From Noviherbaspirillum aridicola (lineage in GTDB: Bacteria > Pseudomonadota > Gammaproteobacteria > Burkholderiales > Burkholderiaceae_D), in NCBI RefSeq assembly GCF_019656455.1, contig NZ_BPMK01000018.1, forward strand, positions 55,182-119,181: a DNA stretch of 64,000 bases. The letters are read 5' to 3'. Positions 29,401 through 39,703 of the stretch are shown here, in pieces. Under the pieces are notes generated by a model that searched no databases, was not told the origin of the DNA, and saw nothing but the letters and a program-made list of their open reading frames with translations. Each line of letters opens with the position of its first letter. The first letter of the stretch is position 1. The position numbers were made by a program, and so were the translations under genes.

Positions 29401-29703
29401 GCGCCAGTCAGGTCGGAAAGAATGCGGTTCGCGGACTATTGTACCCAAAGGCTTGCCGCCGGCAGCCGTTTTCCTCCTGATCGGAAGAAATGCCCGCCGT
29501 TGCACGCACTTCCCGGTTTTATCATGGCAATTGACCGCCGGACCGTTTTCGGCATGGCCTCCTGCGCCAACGCAAAAGTTGCCGTCGCCCGCAAGTCTCC
29601 CTACAATCTTGCCCAGTTCGCAAAACGGCAGCGGAAAAAGCGGCGCCGGGCCACCCCCCGGCCCTTTTCCGCGACCCGACCTACCCATTCATTCGGAGTC
29701 CTC
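29401..29703. other. yejA-fabI divergent intergenic region with a large hairpin in the fabI leader
   Basis: 303 bp with no gene. It must hold both promoters. A composite stem-loop lies at 29631-29672: outer arms GCGGAAAAAG / CTTTTCCGC (one bulged A) and inner arms GCCGGG / CCCGGC. It ends 31 nt before the fabI ATG, with GGAG (29695-29698) as the likely Shine-Dalgarno. It may regulate fabI or simply stabilise the mRNA. Confidence 0.5.
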
Positions 29704-30486
29704 ATGGCTTTCCTCCAAGGCAAAAAAATCCTGATCACCGGCCTGCTGTCCAACCGTTCGATCGCCTATGGCATCGCCCAGGCCTGCAAGCGCGAAGGCG
29801 CCGACCTCGCGTTCACCTATGTGGGCGAGCGCTTCAAGGACCGCATCACCGAATTCGCCAGGGAGTTCGGCAGCGACCTGGTGTTCGAGTGCGACGTCAG
29901 CAGCGATGAACAGATCAGCAATCTTTTCGCCGACCTGGGCAAGTCCTGGTCCCAGCTCGACGGCCTCGTGCATTCGATCGGCTTCGCGCCGCGCGACGCG
30001 ATCATGGGCGACTTCCTCGAGGGCCTGTCGCGCGAGTCCTTCCATATAGCGCACGACATCTCGGCCTACAGCTTCCCGGCAATGGCCAAGGCCGCGCTGC
30101 CGCTGCTGAGCCCGAATGCCTCGCTGCTGACCCTCACCTACATGGGTTCGGTGCGCGCCACGCCCAACTACAACACCATGGGCCTGGCCAAGGCCTCGCT
30201 CGAAGCCAGCGTGCGCTATCTGGCGGAATCGCTCGGCCCGAAGGGGATCCGCGTCAACGGCATTTCCGCGGGCCCGATCAAGACCCTGGCCGCCAGCGGC
30301 ATCAAGGATTTCGGCAAGCTGCTCGGCATCGTCGCCGCCCACGCGCCGCTGCGCCGCAACGTGACCATCGAGGATGTCGGCAACACGGCGGCCTTCCTGC
30401 TGTCCGATCTCTCCTCGGGCATCACCAGCGAGATCACTTATGTCGACGGCGGCTTCTCGCACGTGATGTACGCACCCCAGGAATAA
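29704..30486 (+). CDS. fabI: Enoyl-[acyl-carrier-protein] reductase (NADH), FabI
   Basis: Last reductive step of each fatty acid elongation cycle. 260 residues, short-chain dehydrogenase fold. [13 protein letters not shown] is the FabI dinucleotide motif. The catalytic residues match E. coli numbering exactly: Tyr146 (LTYMGS), Tyr156 and Lys163 ([15 protein letters not shown]). The substrate-binding loop is at about 190-206 ([15 protein letters not shown]). It is the target class of triclosan and diazaborines. The start [13 protein letters not shown] follows GGAG. Confidence 0.98.
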   Translation: MAFLQGKKILITGLLSNRSIAYGIAQACKREGADLAFTYVGERFKDRITEFAREFGSDLVFECDVSSDEQISNLFADLGKSWSQLDGLVHSIGFAPRDAIMGDFLEGLSRESFHIAHDISAYSFPAMAKAALPLLSPNASLLTLTYMGSVRATPNYNTMGLAKASLEASVRYLAESLGPKGIRVNGISAGPIKTLAASGIKDFGKLLGIVAAHAPLRRNVTIEDVGNTAAFLLSDLSSGITSEITYVDGGFSHVMYAPQE

Positions 30487-30495
30487 GCCCCGCCG

Positions 30496-30524
30496 TCCGC
30501 ATGCCGGCGTCCCCGGCATGCGGA
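30496..30524 (+). terminator. Hairpin after fabI
   Basis: Perfect 12-bp arms TCCGCATGCCGG / CCGGCATGCGGA around a 5-nt loop, 9 bp after the fabI stop codon. No T tract follows; it is probably a 3'-end stabiliser or a Rho-assisted terminator. Confidence 0.6.
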
Positions 30525-30833
30525 TGCAATTAAGTCCGGCAGCGTTTCCGGATCGCCTGTATAATCGCCGCTTGTGCAGCAAAACACAGCTTGCACCGAG
30601 CAGCATCGCAAACCCCATAGCGTCAAACGACAAAGCCCTCCCGCCTTTTGGTGTCGCCTCTTTTTCAGGCACCGTCCCGGCGCAAAGCTTCTGTGCCGAA
30701 ATTTCTCACAAGATTTCTCAGCTGTTTCGTTGGTTGGCGTTGCTTTTTACCGCGTCCGTAACCTCGTCATCCATGCGCCCATGCCGGCCCATGTCGATGA
30801 AGTCGCGGCGTTGACTCTGAAGAAAGAAACACA
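30525..30833 (+). promoter_or_regulatory. Promoter and long leader of the DEAD-box helicase gene
   Basis: TATAAT at 30560-30565 is a perfect -10; no good -35 is visible. Transcription from it would give a leader of about 260 nt before the ATG at 30834. Long leaders are typical of cold-inducible RNA helicase genes. I see no protein-coding frame in this interval. Confidence 0.45.
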
Positions 30834-32228
<1,395 letters not shown>

Positions 32229-32288
32229 TCGCAGTGGCGGACGACCGCCGGGCATTCATGCCCCGCGCCGTCCAGAATGAAAGCGGCA

Positions 32289-32320
32289 ACGGCCGCCGGG
32301 GCAACCCGGCGGCCGTTTTT
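32289..32320. terminator. Strong terminator between the helicase and the SenA-like gene
   Basis: Perfect 12-bp stem ACGGCCGCCGGG / CCCGGCGGCCGT with a GCAA tetraloop and five T residues on the plus strand, between convergent genes. Confidence 0.93.
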
Positions 32321-32322
32321 CA

Positions 32323-33528
32323 TTACAGCGCGCAGCTGCGGAAGCCGATGAACATGTGGTCCTCTTCCGGCAGGCAGAAACGCCGGAATTTCAGGGACTG
32401 CATGCGTTGCGGGGTGGCGAAGGAGGCGCCCCGCACCGACTGGTGGCTGGAAAAGCAGGGTTCCGAATACCGGCTGAAGGCGTCGGGCGCGAAGCCCGGA
32501 TAGGGCTCGAAAGGCGAGCAGGTCCATTCCCACAGGTCGTTGCGGCGCAGGGCAGGATGGCCCGAGAGCGCCGCGTATTCCCATTCGGCCTCGGTCGGCA
32601 GGCGGCGGCCCGCCCAGCTGCACCAGGCCTGCGCCTCGTAGAGGCTGAGGTGGCGCACCGGCTCATGCAGCGGCAGGGCGATCAGGCGGCCGAAGCGCTG
32701 GCACAGCCATGTCTTGCCTTCGCGTTGCCAGTCGCGCGGCGCGGAGCGGTCGTTCGTCATCAGCCAGGCCTGCCCGGCACGGGTCCAGAACTGCGCGTGC
32801 TGGTAGCCGCCGTCGGCGACGAACTCGGCGTACTGGGCGTTCGAGACCAGCGTGGAATCCATGGTGAACGACGGCACGTAGACCTGGTGCGCCCACTTCT
32901 CATTGTCGAATACGAAGCCCGGCTGCCCCGCTTCCGCGCCCATGGCGATCGTTCCGCCCGGGAAGCGGATTTCGCCCTGGGCCCACGACGGTATCGGATA
33001 GGCGGCCAGCGAGGATGTCAGCGGGATGGAAAACGCCTGCAGGCCCTCGGCCAGCACTTCGGCGCGCATGTCTTCATACGCCAGGGCCAGCCGGAACGGG
33101 TACAGGCTGTCGTCATCGTCGCCGCAGCGGCTCAGCTTGTCGACCACGCGGTCGAGCACTTCATTGCAGTAGGTGCGCAGCGCGCCGGCGGACGGCAGGT
33201 CGAGCGACCGCCGGCTGCGATGCGTCACCGTGGCCGGGTCGAACCAGTCGTCGCCCTTGGTCAGCATGGAGGTGCGCTTCGCCGCCCCGGGCCGGTCGGA
33301 ATCCGCCTCGCGCAGGACATACCATTCGGCGAACCAGGCGATGTGGCCCAGCTCCCACAGCGGCGGATTGATCCATGGCAGTGCCGGCACCTGCGCGTCG
33401 CGGCCCGCCGCCGCGTAGCAGGAAAGCAAGGCGAGCGTGTATTCGCGGGCTTCCTTCAGGGCATCGGCCAGCTCATGCCGGTTGGCCGTGCGGAAGGCGT
33501 AATGCATCGAAAGGGAGGGATGAGGCAT
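32323..33528 (-). CDS. SenA/EgtB-family protein with degenerate iron-binding motif
   Basis: 401 residues. An N-terminal DinB_2-like helical bundle (about 10-190) is joined to a C-terminal FGE-sulphatase/C-lectin-like domain (about 200-400, with SLYEAQAWCSWAGRRLPTEAEWEYAA and RGASFATPQRM). This is the architecture of EgtB, OvoA and selenoneine synthase SenA, which join cysteine or selenosugar to hercynine using an iron held by three His. The first ligand is kept (His62, PPLWELGHIAWF). The H-x3-H-x-E motif reads YEDMRAE, so the two other His are Tyr151 and Arg155; codons TAT and CGC are each one base from His. Either the iron site is lost or the protein has another role. No senB or selD is next to it. 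The start MPHPSLSMHYAF is tentative. Confidence 0.8.
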   Translation of the reverse strand: MPHPSLSMHYAFRTANRHELADALKEAREYTLALLSCYAAAGRDAQVPALPWINPPLWELGHIAWFAEWYVLREADSDRPGAAKRTSMLTKGDDWFDPATVTHRSRRSLDLPSAGALRTYCNEVLDRVVDKLSRCGDDDDSLYPFRLALAYEDMRAEVLAEGLQAFSIPLTSSLAAYPIPSWAQGEIRFPGGTIAMGAEAGQPGFVFDNEKWAHQVYVPSFTMDSTLVSNAQYAEFVADGGYQHAQFWTRAGQAWLMTNDRSAPRDWQREGKTWLCQRFGRLIALPLHEPVRHLSLYEAQAWCSWAGRRLPTEAEWEYAALSGHPALRRNDLWEWTCSPFEPYPGFAPDAFSRYSEPCFSSHQSVRGASFATPQRMQSLKFRRFCLPEEDHMFIGFRSCAL

Positions 33529-33622
33529 GGGCACATTATCGGCCTCGCCGGCGCAAAAAGCCAAGCGCGCGCGGGAAATGCTTTCATGCTACTTTAGCGG
33601 CCCGGTTTTTCAGGAGATTCCG

Positions 33623-34096
33623 ATGCAGCATGCAGAGAAAGACACCCGCGTAGCGGTGCGCCAGGCGGCCCTGGCCGATGCGGCGGCGATCGCGCCGCTG
33701 TTCGACGGCTACCGGCAGTTCTATGGACAGGCGCCCGACCCAGCGCTTGCGCTGGCCTTCGTCAGCGAGCGGCTGGCGCTGCTGGAATCGGTCATCTTCA
33801 TCGCCGAGAGCGATGACGGCCGCGCGCTCGGATTCACCCAGCTGTACCCGTCGTTTTCGTCGGTGGCGGCGCGCAGGATATGGGTCCTCAATGACCTGTT
33901 CGTGACGCCGGACGCGCGCGGCTCCGGCGCGGGCCGCGCGCTGCTGGCAGCGGCCAGGGCGCATGCCGCCGCCAGCGGCGCCCTGCGCATCGAACTCTCG
34001 ACCGCGCACGACAATCCGGCGCAGAAGTTGTACGAGGCGCAGGGATACGAGCGGGAACAGGGGTTTTATCACTACAGCCTGCGGGTGGCCGGCTGA
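33623..34096 (+). CDS. GNAT-family N-acetyltransferase
   Basis: 157 residues, a single GNAT domain. Motif A is VLNDLFVTPDARGSGAGRALLAAARAHA (acetyl-CoA pyrophosphate loop RGSGAGRA) and motif B is LYEAQGYEREQGFYHYSL. The acceptor substrate is unknown. ATG 33623 follows AGGAG by 6 nt. The gene lies in the plus direction between the SenA-like gene and egtB, both on the minus strand, and may be unrelated to thiol metabolism. Confidence 0.88.
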   Translation: MQHAEKDTRVAVRQAALADAAAIAPLFDGYRQFYGQAPDPALALAFVSERLALLESVIFIAESDDGRALGFTQLYPSFSSVAARRIWVLNDLFVTPDARGSGAGRALLAAARAHAAASGALRIELSTAHDNPAQKLYEAQGYEREQGFYHYSLRVAG

Positions 34097-34117
34097 CCCC
34101 GCCCCCGGAGCACGCCG

Positions 34118-35347
34118 TTACTTTTTCTGTAGCGACCTGGCGAGACGCAGGCCGGTGAACTGCCAGCGTGCGCCGGACGGGAAGAAGTTGCGGTAGGTGA
34201 TGCGGGCATGGCCCTCGGGCGTGGCGCAGGAAGACCCGCGCAGCACGTACTGATTGCTCATGAACTTGCCGTTGTATTCGCCGAGAGCACCCTCCTGCGG
34301 ACGGTATCCGGGGTACGCGGCGTAGCTGCTGCCCGTCCATTGCCAGACCTGGCCGAAACACTGCGACAGGCCTTCCCGTCCGCCCCCGGGCGGATGCAGC
34401 GCAGGCCGGCCATGGTCCCGGACACCGGCGGCCGCCAGCTCCCACTCGCCCTCGGTCGGCAGCCGGGCGCCGGCCCAGCGCGCGTAGGCGTCCGCCTCGA
34501 AAAAGGAGAGATGCGCGGCGGGCCGGTGCGGGTCGAGCGGCTGCTCGCCGTGCAGGGTGAACTCGCTCCAGCGTCCGTCTTCCTGCCGCCAGTAAAGCGG
34601 ATGATGCAGGCCGTTCGCCCTCGCCCAGTCCCAGCCTTCCGAGAGCCAGAGCGACGGTTCGCGGTAGCCGCCGGCCTCCACGAAGGCGAGGAATTCCGCG
34701 TTGCTGACCAGGCGCGATGCGATCGCGAACGGCTCCAGGAACTGGCGGTGCCGGGGCAGTTCATTGTCGAAGCAGAACGCGTCGCCTTCATGCCCGATGG
34801 CGGCCAGCGTGGCGTCGTACTCCTGCCATGCGAGCGGCTGCGCCGGCGGCGCCGGCGTCATGGCGTTGGTCGAGTAGGCAGGCAGCAGCGGATTCATCGA
34901 CAGCAGGTGCTTGACGTCGGTCAGGATCAGCTCCTGGTGCTGCTGTTCATGCTGCAGGCCGGTCTCCACCAGCGCGGCGAGATCGCCGTCATCCTGCCGC
35001 TGCTCGAGCAGCCGCAGCATGCGCCGGTCGACCTGCTCGCGATAGGCGAGGACTTCGTCCAGCGACGGCCGGGTAAGCAGTCCGCGCTGCGGCCTCGGGT
35101 GCTTGTCGCCGACGCCGTTGTAATAGGAATTGAAGAGCACGCGGAAGGCCGGATGAAAGGCCCGGAAACCGGCTTCGCGGCGCTCGAGGATGAAGGTTTC
35201 GAAGAACCAGGTGGTATGGGCCAGGTGCCACTTGACCGGGCTGGCATCCGGCATCGACTGCACGCAGCAGTCTTCCTGCGACAGCGGCGCGGCCAGCTCC
35301 GCGGTCCGCGCGCGCACGCTGCGGTAACGGGCAATGGTCTCCTGCAT
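34118..35347 (-). CDS. egtB: Ergothioneine biosynthesis protein EgtB (sulphoxide synthase)
   Basis: Non-haem iron enzyme that couples a thiol donor (gamma-glutamylcysteine or cysteine) to hercynine with O2. 409 residues. A DinB-type bundle and an FGE-like C-terminal domain (GARLPTEGEWELAA). All three iron ligands are present: His44 (WHLAHTTWF) and His133/His137 in HEQQHQE. This intact motif contrasts with the degenerate SenA-like protein nearby. Start: an ATGATG at the egtD stop allows starts at 35350 or 35347; I use 35347, which gives a better distance from GAGG. Co-transcribed with egtD. Confidence 0.94.
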   Translation of the reverse strand: MQETIARYRSVRARTAELAAPLSQEDCCVQSMPDASPVKWHLAHTTWFFETFILERREAGFRAFHPAFRVLFNSYYNGVGDKHPRPQRGLLTRPSLDEVLAYREQVDRRMLRLLEQRQDDGDLAALVETGLQHEQQHQELILTDVKHLLSMNPLLPAYSTNAMTPAPPAQPLAWQEYDATLAAIGHEGDAFCFDNELPRHRQFLEPFAIASRLVSNAEFLAFVEAGGYREPSLWLSEGWDWARANGLHHPLYWRQEDGRWSEFTLHGEQPLDPHRPAAHLSFFEADAYARWAGARLPTEGEWELAAAGVRDHGRPALHPPGGGREGLSQCFGQVWQWTGSSYAAYPGYRPQEGALGEYNGKFMSNQYVLRGSSCATPEGHARITYRNFFPSGARWQFTGLRLARSLQKK

Positions 35348-36333
35348 CATCCCCTCGCTGCGCGCGCGTGGCATACCAGGAACCACTCGCGCTCGTCCGT
35401 CCAGGTGCGCGCGGCCGGGAAGCCGGCGCGCTCCAGCAGCTGCAGGAAGCCCTGTCGGGTGTACTTGTAGCTGTTCTCGGTATGAATGCGCTCGCCTTCG
35501 CGGAAGTGGCGCTGGCCTCCCTGCCAGCGGACCACCACATGGCGGCGCGCCTCGAGGTGCATTTCGACCCGGCCCTGCGCGGGGTTCCAGAAGGCGCGGT
35601 GCCGCCAGTCGCGCACGTCGAAGTCGGCGCCGAGCAGGCCGTTGAGATGACGCAGCAGATTGAGATTGAAGCTGGCGGTCACGCCGAGGGCATCGTCGTA
35701 GGCGGCATTGAGCAGCCGGGCATCCTTGGCCAGATCGACGCCGATCAGCAGGCCGCCGTCGTCCCCGCAGGCGGTACGCATCGCGGTCAGCAGGGACAGC
35801 GCCTGCTCCGGGGCGAAATTGCCGATCGAGGAACCGGGGTAAAAGAAAAGCCGCCCGTCCTCCGGGACGAAGGCCGGCAGCGCCAGCGAACGCGAGAAAT
35901 CCATGCCCAGTCCCGTCATGCGGATCCGCGGGAAGCGCTGCCGCAGCCCCTCGACGGCGCCGCGCAGGAAGTCGACCGAGATGTCGACCGGCACGTAATC
36001 GCGCGGGCGCAGCACCGGGAACAGCCGGGCGGCCTTCGCGCAATTGCCGGCGCCGAGATCGATCAGCACCCCGCCCTGCCCGGCCGATTCCACGATGTCG
36101 GACAGGTGCGTGTCGAAGATGGCCGCCTCGGTGCGCGTCGGGTAGTACTCGGGCAATTCGCAGATCGCTTCGAACAATTTCGACCCGAGCGCGTCGTAGA
36201 GAAACTTGGGTGAGGTCGCGGCCTGCGGCGCGAGCAGGCCCTCGCTCAGTTCCGTGCGCAGTGCGTCGTCGTCCTTCTGGTACAGCTGCAGGAAGCCGGC
36301 GGTCGGCCGCTCCGCGATAAGTGTCATGGACAT
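35347..36333 (-). CDS. egtD: L-histidine N(alpha)-methyltransferase EgtD
   Basis: Trimethylates histidine to hercynine, the first step of ergothioneine synthesis. 328 residues. The SAM motif IDLGAGNCAKAARL starts at about 91, preceded by the conserved PEYYPTRTEAAIF. FFYPGSSIGNFAPEQA and the C-terminal IHTENSYKYTRQGF are diagnostic of EgtD. The start MSMTLIAERPTAG is chosen; the longer frame adds 47 unrelated residues. Its stop overlaps the egtB start. No egtA, egtC or egtE is in the window, and many proteobacteria make do with EgtB and EgtD plus an unlinked lyase. Confidence 0.95.
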   Translation of the reverse strand: MSMTLIAERPTAGFLQLYQKDDDALRTELSEGLLAPQAATSPKFLYDALGSKLFEAICELPEYYPTRTEAAIFDTHLSDIVESAGQGGVLIDLGAGNCAKAARLFPVLRPRDYVPVDISVDFLRGAVEGLRQRFPRIRMTGLGMDFSRSLALPAFVPEDGRLFFYPGSSIGNFAPEQALSLLTAMRTACGDDGGLLIGVDLAKDARLLNAAYDDALGVTASFNLNLLRHLNGLLGADFDVRDWRHRAFWNPAQGRVEMHLEARRHVVVRWQGGQRHFREGERIHTENSYKYTRQGFLQLLERAGFPAARTWTDEREWFLVCHARAARG

Positions 36334-36503
36334 GGGCTCGGTCAGCAGGGGTTGCTTGGCGGCCAGAAGCGGGCCGACGACGGAAGAATCGCTTTTTTGG
36401 CTATCATAGTGAGCCACCGGCGACTTCCATTGACCCGACACAAGCAAGACCTGAAATCGCAGTCGGCCCGGCAATGCTGTCCGGACATCCTCTTCTCTCC
36501 CCG

Positions 36504-37166
36504 ATGCTCATACTCCGCGATCTCGGAAAATCCTATGCGAACGGCAGGCGTGTCCTGTCCGGCCTCAACTACCGCCTCGAGGAAGGCGAATACGTGGCGG
36601 TGATGGGCGAGTCCGGGGTCGGCAAGTCGACCCTGCTCAACCTGATCGCCGGCCTCGACACACCGGATGCCGGACAGATCCTGGTCGACGGCGTCGACAT
36701 CGCCGCGCTCGACGATGACGCCGCCACCCTGCTGCGGCGGGAGAAGTTCGGCTTCGTGTTCCAGGCCTTCCACATCCTTCCGCACCTGACGCTGCTGCAG
36801 AACGTGGCGCTGCCCCTGCTGCTCAGGCGCGAGCCCGACACGCGGGCGAGGCAGATGCTGGAAGCGGTCGGACTCGGCGCCCGGGCGCACGACTATCCGC
36901 GCCAGCTGTCGGGCGGGGAATTGCAGCGTGTCGCCATCGCCCGCGCGCTCGCGCACCGGCCGCGCCTGATCCTGGCCGATGAACCGACCGGCAACCTCGA
37001 TCCCGACACCGCGCGCGAAGTGCTGCAGCTGCTGCGCGGCGAGATCAAGGACAATGGCGCCGCCGCGATCATGGTCACCCATTCCCATGCGGCCGCGGCC
37101 ACCGCCGACCGCGTGCTGACGCTGAGCGCGCGCGGACTGCATCCGGCCGACGGGCAACCGGCATGA
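36504..37166 (+). CDS. ABC transporter ATPase, LolD/MacB-like (Att-type system)
   Basis: 220 residues. Walker A GESGVGKS at 35-42, signature LSGGELQRVAIARAL, Walker B LILADEPTGNLDPDT, H-loop VTHSH. The ABC cassette class is the one that works with FtsX-like permeases as a mechanotransmitter rather than a classical pore. The next gene encodes such a permease and overlaps by ATGA. Start MLILRDLGKSY is chosen; an in-frame ATG at 36474 would add 10 residues. Divergent from egtD. Confidence 0.93.
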   Translation: MLILRDLGKSYANGRRVLSGLNYRLEEGEYVAVMGESGVGKSTLLNLIAGLDTPDAGQILVDGVDIAALDDDAATLLRREKFGFVFQAFHILPHLTLLQNVALPLLLRREPDTRARQMLEAVGLGARAHDYPRQLSGGELQRVAIARALAHRPRLILADEPTGNLDPDTAREVLQLLRGEIKDNGAAAIMVTHSHAAAATADRVLTLSARGLHPADGQPA

Positions 37167-39703
37167 AAGCGGCGGCGAGCCCGGGCATCGGCATGCCGCT
37201 GCTGCTGGCCGAGTGGCGCAGCCATCCCTTGCGCACCCTGCTGGCGGTCGCGGCCATCGCGGCCGGGGTGGCGCTCGGCTTTGCGATCCATCTGATCAAT
37301 ACCGCCGCCTACAATGAATTTTCCGCGGCGCTCAAGGGCATCACCGGGCAGAGCGACCTGCAGGTGCGCGGCGTGCAGCCGCTGGCCGACGAGGCTTTGT
37401 ACGAGCGGCTGCTGCGGGTGCCCGAGGTGGAAGCCGCCAGCCCGGTGCTGGAGATCGACGCCGGCGTGCCGGACCGGCGCGAGGCACTGAAACTGCTCGG
37501 CATCGATGTGTTCCAGGCGGCCGCGATCGCGCCGGACCTGATCGGCATGCCTGCCGAGGACCGGCCCTTCGACACCCTGGCCGACGACGCCGTGTTCCTG
37601 TCGCCGGCGGCCATGGAATGGCTGGGCCTGCGCCAGGGCGACAGCCTGCGTCTGCGCAGCGGCAGCGGCGAGGTGCGGCTGCGGGTGGCCGGGGGACTGG
37701 TGCGGGCGCGCGCCGGCCAGCGGCTGGCGGTGATGGATATCGGCGCCGCGCAATGGCGTTTCGACCGGCTCGGCAAGCTGTCGCGCGTCGAGCTCAAGCT
37801 GCGGCCCGGCGCGGACCGCGACCGGCTGCGCGAGCGGCTGGCGCGCGAACTCGCGCCGGGCGCGCTGGTCGGCGAACCGCAGGACCAGGAAACCCGCACC
37901 GCCAACATGTCGCGCGCGTATCGGGTCAATCTCAATGTGCTGGCGCTGGTCGCCCTGTTTACCGGGGCCTTTCTCGTGTTTTCGACGCAGGCGCTGTCGG
38001 TGATCCGCCGCCGCAGCCAGCTCGCGCTGCTGCGCGTGATCGGGATGACGCGGCGGCAGGTGCTGCGGCAGATCCTGGCGGAAGGGCTGGCCGCCGGCGT
38101 GATCGGCTCGCTGCTCGGACTGGCGGCCGGATACGGGATGGCGGCACTCGCGCTGCGGCTGTTCGGCGGCGACCTCGGCGGCGGCTACTTCCCGGGCGTG
38201 CAGCCGAGCGCGCGCTTCGCGCCGGGGGCGGCGCTGCTGTTCTTCCTGGCCGGCACCGGCGTGGCGCTGCTCGGCTGCGCGGCGTCGGCATGGGAGGCGG
38301 CGCGCGCGCGTCCGGCGCAGGCGCTCAAGGCGGGCGCGGAAGACGTGGCACTGTCCCGCCTGTCCTCCCCCTGGCCGGCGCTGGCCTGCATCGCGGCGGC
38401 GATGCTGCTGGTGCGCCTGCCGCCATGGCAGGAACTGCCGATACCCGGCTACCTGGCGATCGCGCTGCTGCTGATCGGCGGCATCGGCCTGATGCCGCGC
38501 ATGGCCGCCAGCCTGTTCGGCGCGCTCGCCCTGCTCGGCGCGCGGCGCCGCGGCACGGTCGGCACGCTCGCGCTGGCGCGGCTCGCGAATGCGCCGAACC
38601 AGGCTTCCATCGCACTCGGCGGCGTGCTGTCGAGCTTCAGCCTGATGGTGGCGATGGTGATCATGGTCGCGAGTTTCCGCGTGTCGGTCGACGACTGGCT
38701 GTCGGAAGTGCTGGCCGCCGATCTCTATCTGCGCTCGGCGTCGGCGGGCAACAGCGCCGCCCTCGGGCCGCAGGAACAGCAGGCCATCGCGCGCACGCCG
38801 GGCGTGGCGCGGGTGGAGTTCCTGCGCTCGCAGCAACTGGTGCTCGATCCGGCGCGGCCGCCGGTGGCGCTGATCGCGCGCCCGATCGATGTCGCCGATC
38901 CGGCGCGCACGCTGCCGATGACCGGTCCGGCGCTCACGCCCGATCGTCTGCCGGCTGACGCCCTGCCGGTGTGGGTGTCGGAAGCCATGGTCGACCTGTA
39001 CGGCCACGCGCCCGGCAAGCGCATCCGCCTTGCACTCGGCCCGGGCGAACGGGAGTTCGTGGTGGCCGGGGTATGGCGCGACTATGCGCGGCAATCGGGC
39101 GCGATACAGATGCGGCTGGCCGACTACCGCGCACTGACCGGCGAACGCCAAGTCAACGACGGCGCGATCTGGCTGCAGCCCGGCGGCCGTGCCGCGGATG
39201 TCATCGATGCGCTGCGCGCCCTGCCCTTCGGCGCCGGACTGGAACTGGCGGAGCCGGGCGAGATCCGCGCGGTCAGCCTGCGCATCTTCGACCGCAGCTT
39301 CGCCGTGACCTATCTGCTGGAAGCGGTGGCGATCGTGATCGGACTGTTCGGCATCGGCGCCACTTTCTCGTCGCAGGCGCTGGCGCGGGCCAAGGAGTTC
39401 GGGATGCTGCGCCATGTGGGGGTGCTGCGGCGACAGGTGCTGGCGGTGCTGGCGCTGGAGGGCAGCCTGCTGACCCTGCTCGGCATCGCCGCCGGCTTCG
39501 CGCTCGGCTTCGCCATCAGCCTGATCCTGGTGTTCGTGGTCAATCCGCAGTCCTTCCACTGGACCATGCGGCTGCACCTGCCGTGGGAAATCCTGAGCGC
39601 GGTCGCGCTGGTGCTGATGCTGGCCGCGGCGGCGACGGCGCTGCTCGCCGGGCGGCAGGCGATATCGGGTTCGGCGGTACGCGCCGTGAGGGAGGACTGG
39701 TGA
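37163..39703 (+). CDS. FtsX/MacB-like ABC transporter permease, duplicated
   Basis: 846 residues. TM1 (about 20-42) is followed by a large periplasmic domain, three C-terminal membrane helices of the first FtsX unit (about 255-395), two extra helices, then a second FtsX-type unit with its own periplasmic region and three final helices (about 715-835). Pairing with a LolD-like ATPase and a lipocalin-like secreted protein recalls the AttEFGH system of Agrobacterium. The role is unknown but probably envelope lipid or lipoprotein handling. Its TGA shares one base with the next ATG (TGATG). Confidence 0.9.
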   Translation: MKAAASPGIGMPLLLAEWRSHPLRTLLAVAAIAAGVALGFAIHLINTAAYNEFSAALKGITGQSDLQVRGVQPLADEALYERLLRVPEVEAASPVLEIDAGVPDRREALKLLGIDVFQAAAIAPDLIGMPAEDRPFDTLADDAVFLSPAAMEWLGLRQGDSLRLRSGSGEVRLRVAGGLVRARAGQRLAVMDIGAAQWRFDRLGKLSRVELKLRPGADRDRLRERLARELAPGALVGEPQDQETRTANMSRAYRVNLNVLALVALFTGAFLVFSTQALSVIRRRSQLALLRVIGMTRRQVLRQILAEGLAAGVIGSLLGLAAGYGMAALALRLFGGDLGGGYFPGVQPSARFAPGAALLFFLAGTGVALLGCAASAWEAARARPAQALKAGAEDVALSRLSSPWPALACIAAAMLLVRLPPWQELPIPGYLAIALLLIGGIGLMPRMAASLFGALALLGARRRGTVGTLALARLANAPNQASIALGGVLSSFSLMVAMVIMVASFRVSVDDWLSEVLAADLYLRSASAGNSAALGPQEQQAIARTPGVARVEFLRSQQLVLDPARPPVALIARPIDVADPARTLPMTGPALTPDRLPADALPVWVSEAMVDLYGHAPGKRIRLALGPGEREFVVAGVWRDYARQSGAIQMRLADYRALTGERQVNDGAIWLQPGGRAADVIDALRALPFGAGLELAEPGEIRAVSLRIFDRSFAVTYLLEAVAIVIGLFGIGATFSSQALARAKEFGMLRHVGVLRRQVLAVLALEGSLLTLLGIAAGFALGFAISLILVFVVNPQSFHWTMRLHLPWEILSAVALVLMLAAAATALLAGRQAISGSAVRAVREDW

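Noticed and set aside
27601..29703. Plus-strand open frame running antisense through yejA and in frame into fabI
   Set aside because: The yejA and fabI identities are clear. FabI homologues start at 29704, and the upstream part is low-complexity antisense sequence.
32323..36333. Complete selenoneine cluster (senA-senB-senC)
   Set aside because: Only a SenA-like protein with a degenerate metal site is present. The neighbours are an acetyltransferase and egtD/egtB; no glycosyltransferase-type senB or selD is in the window.
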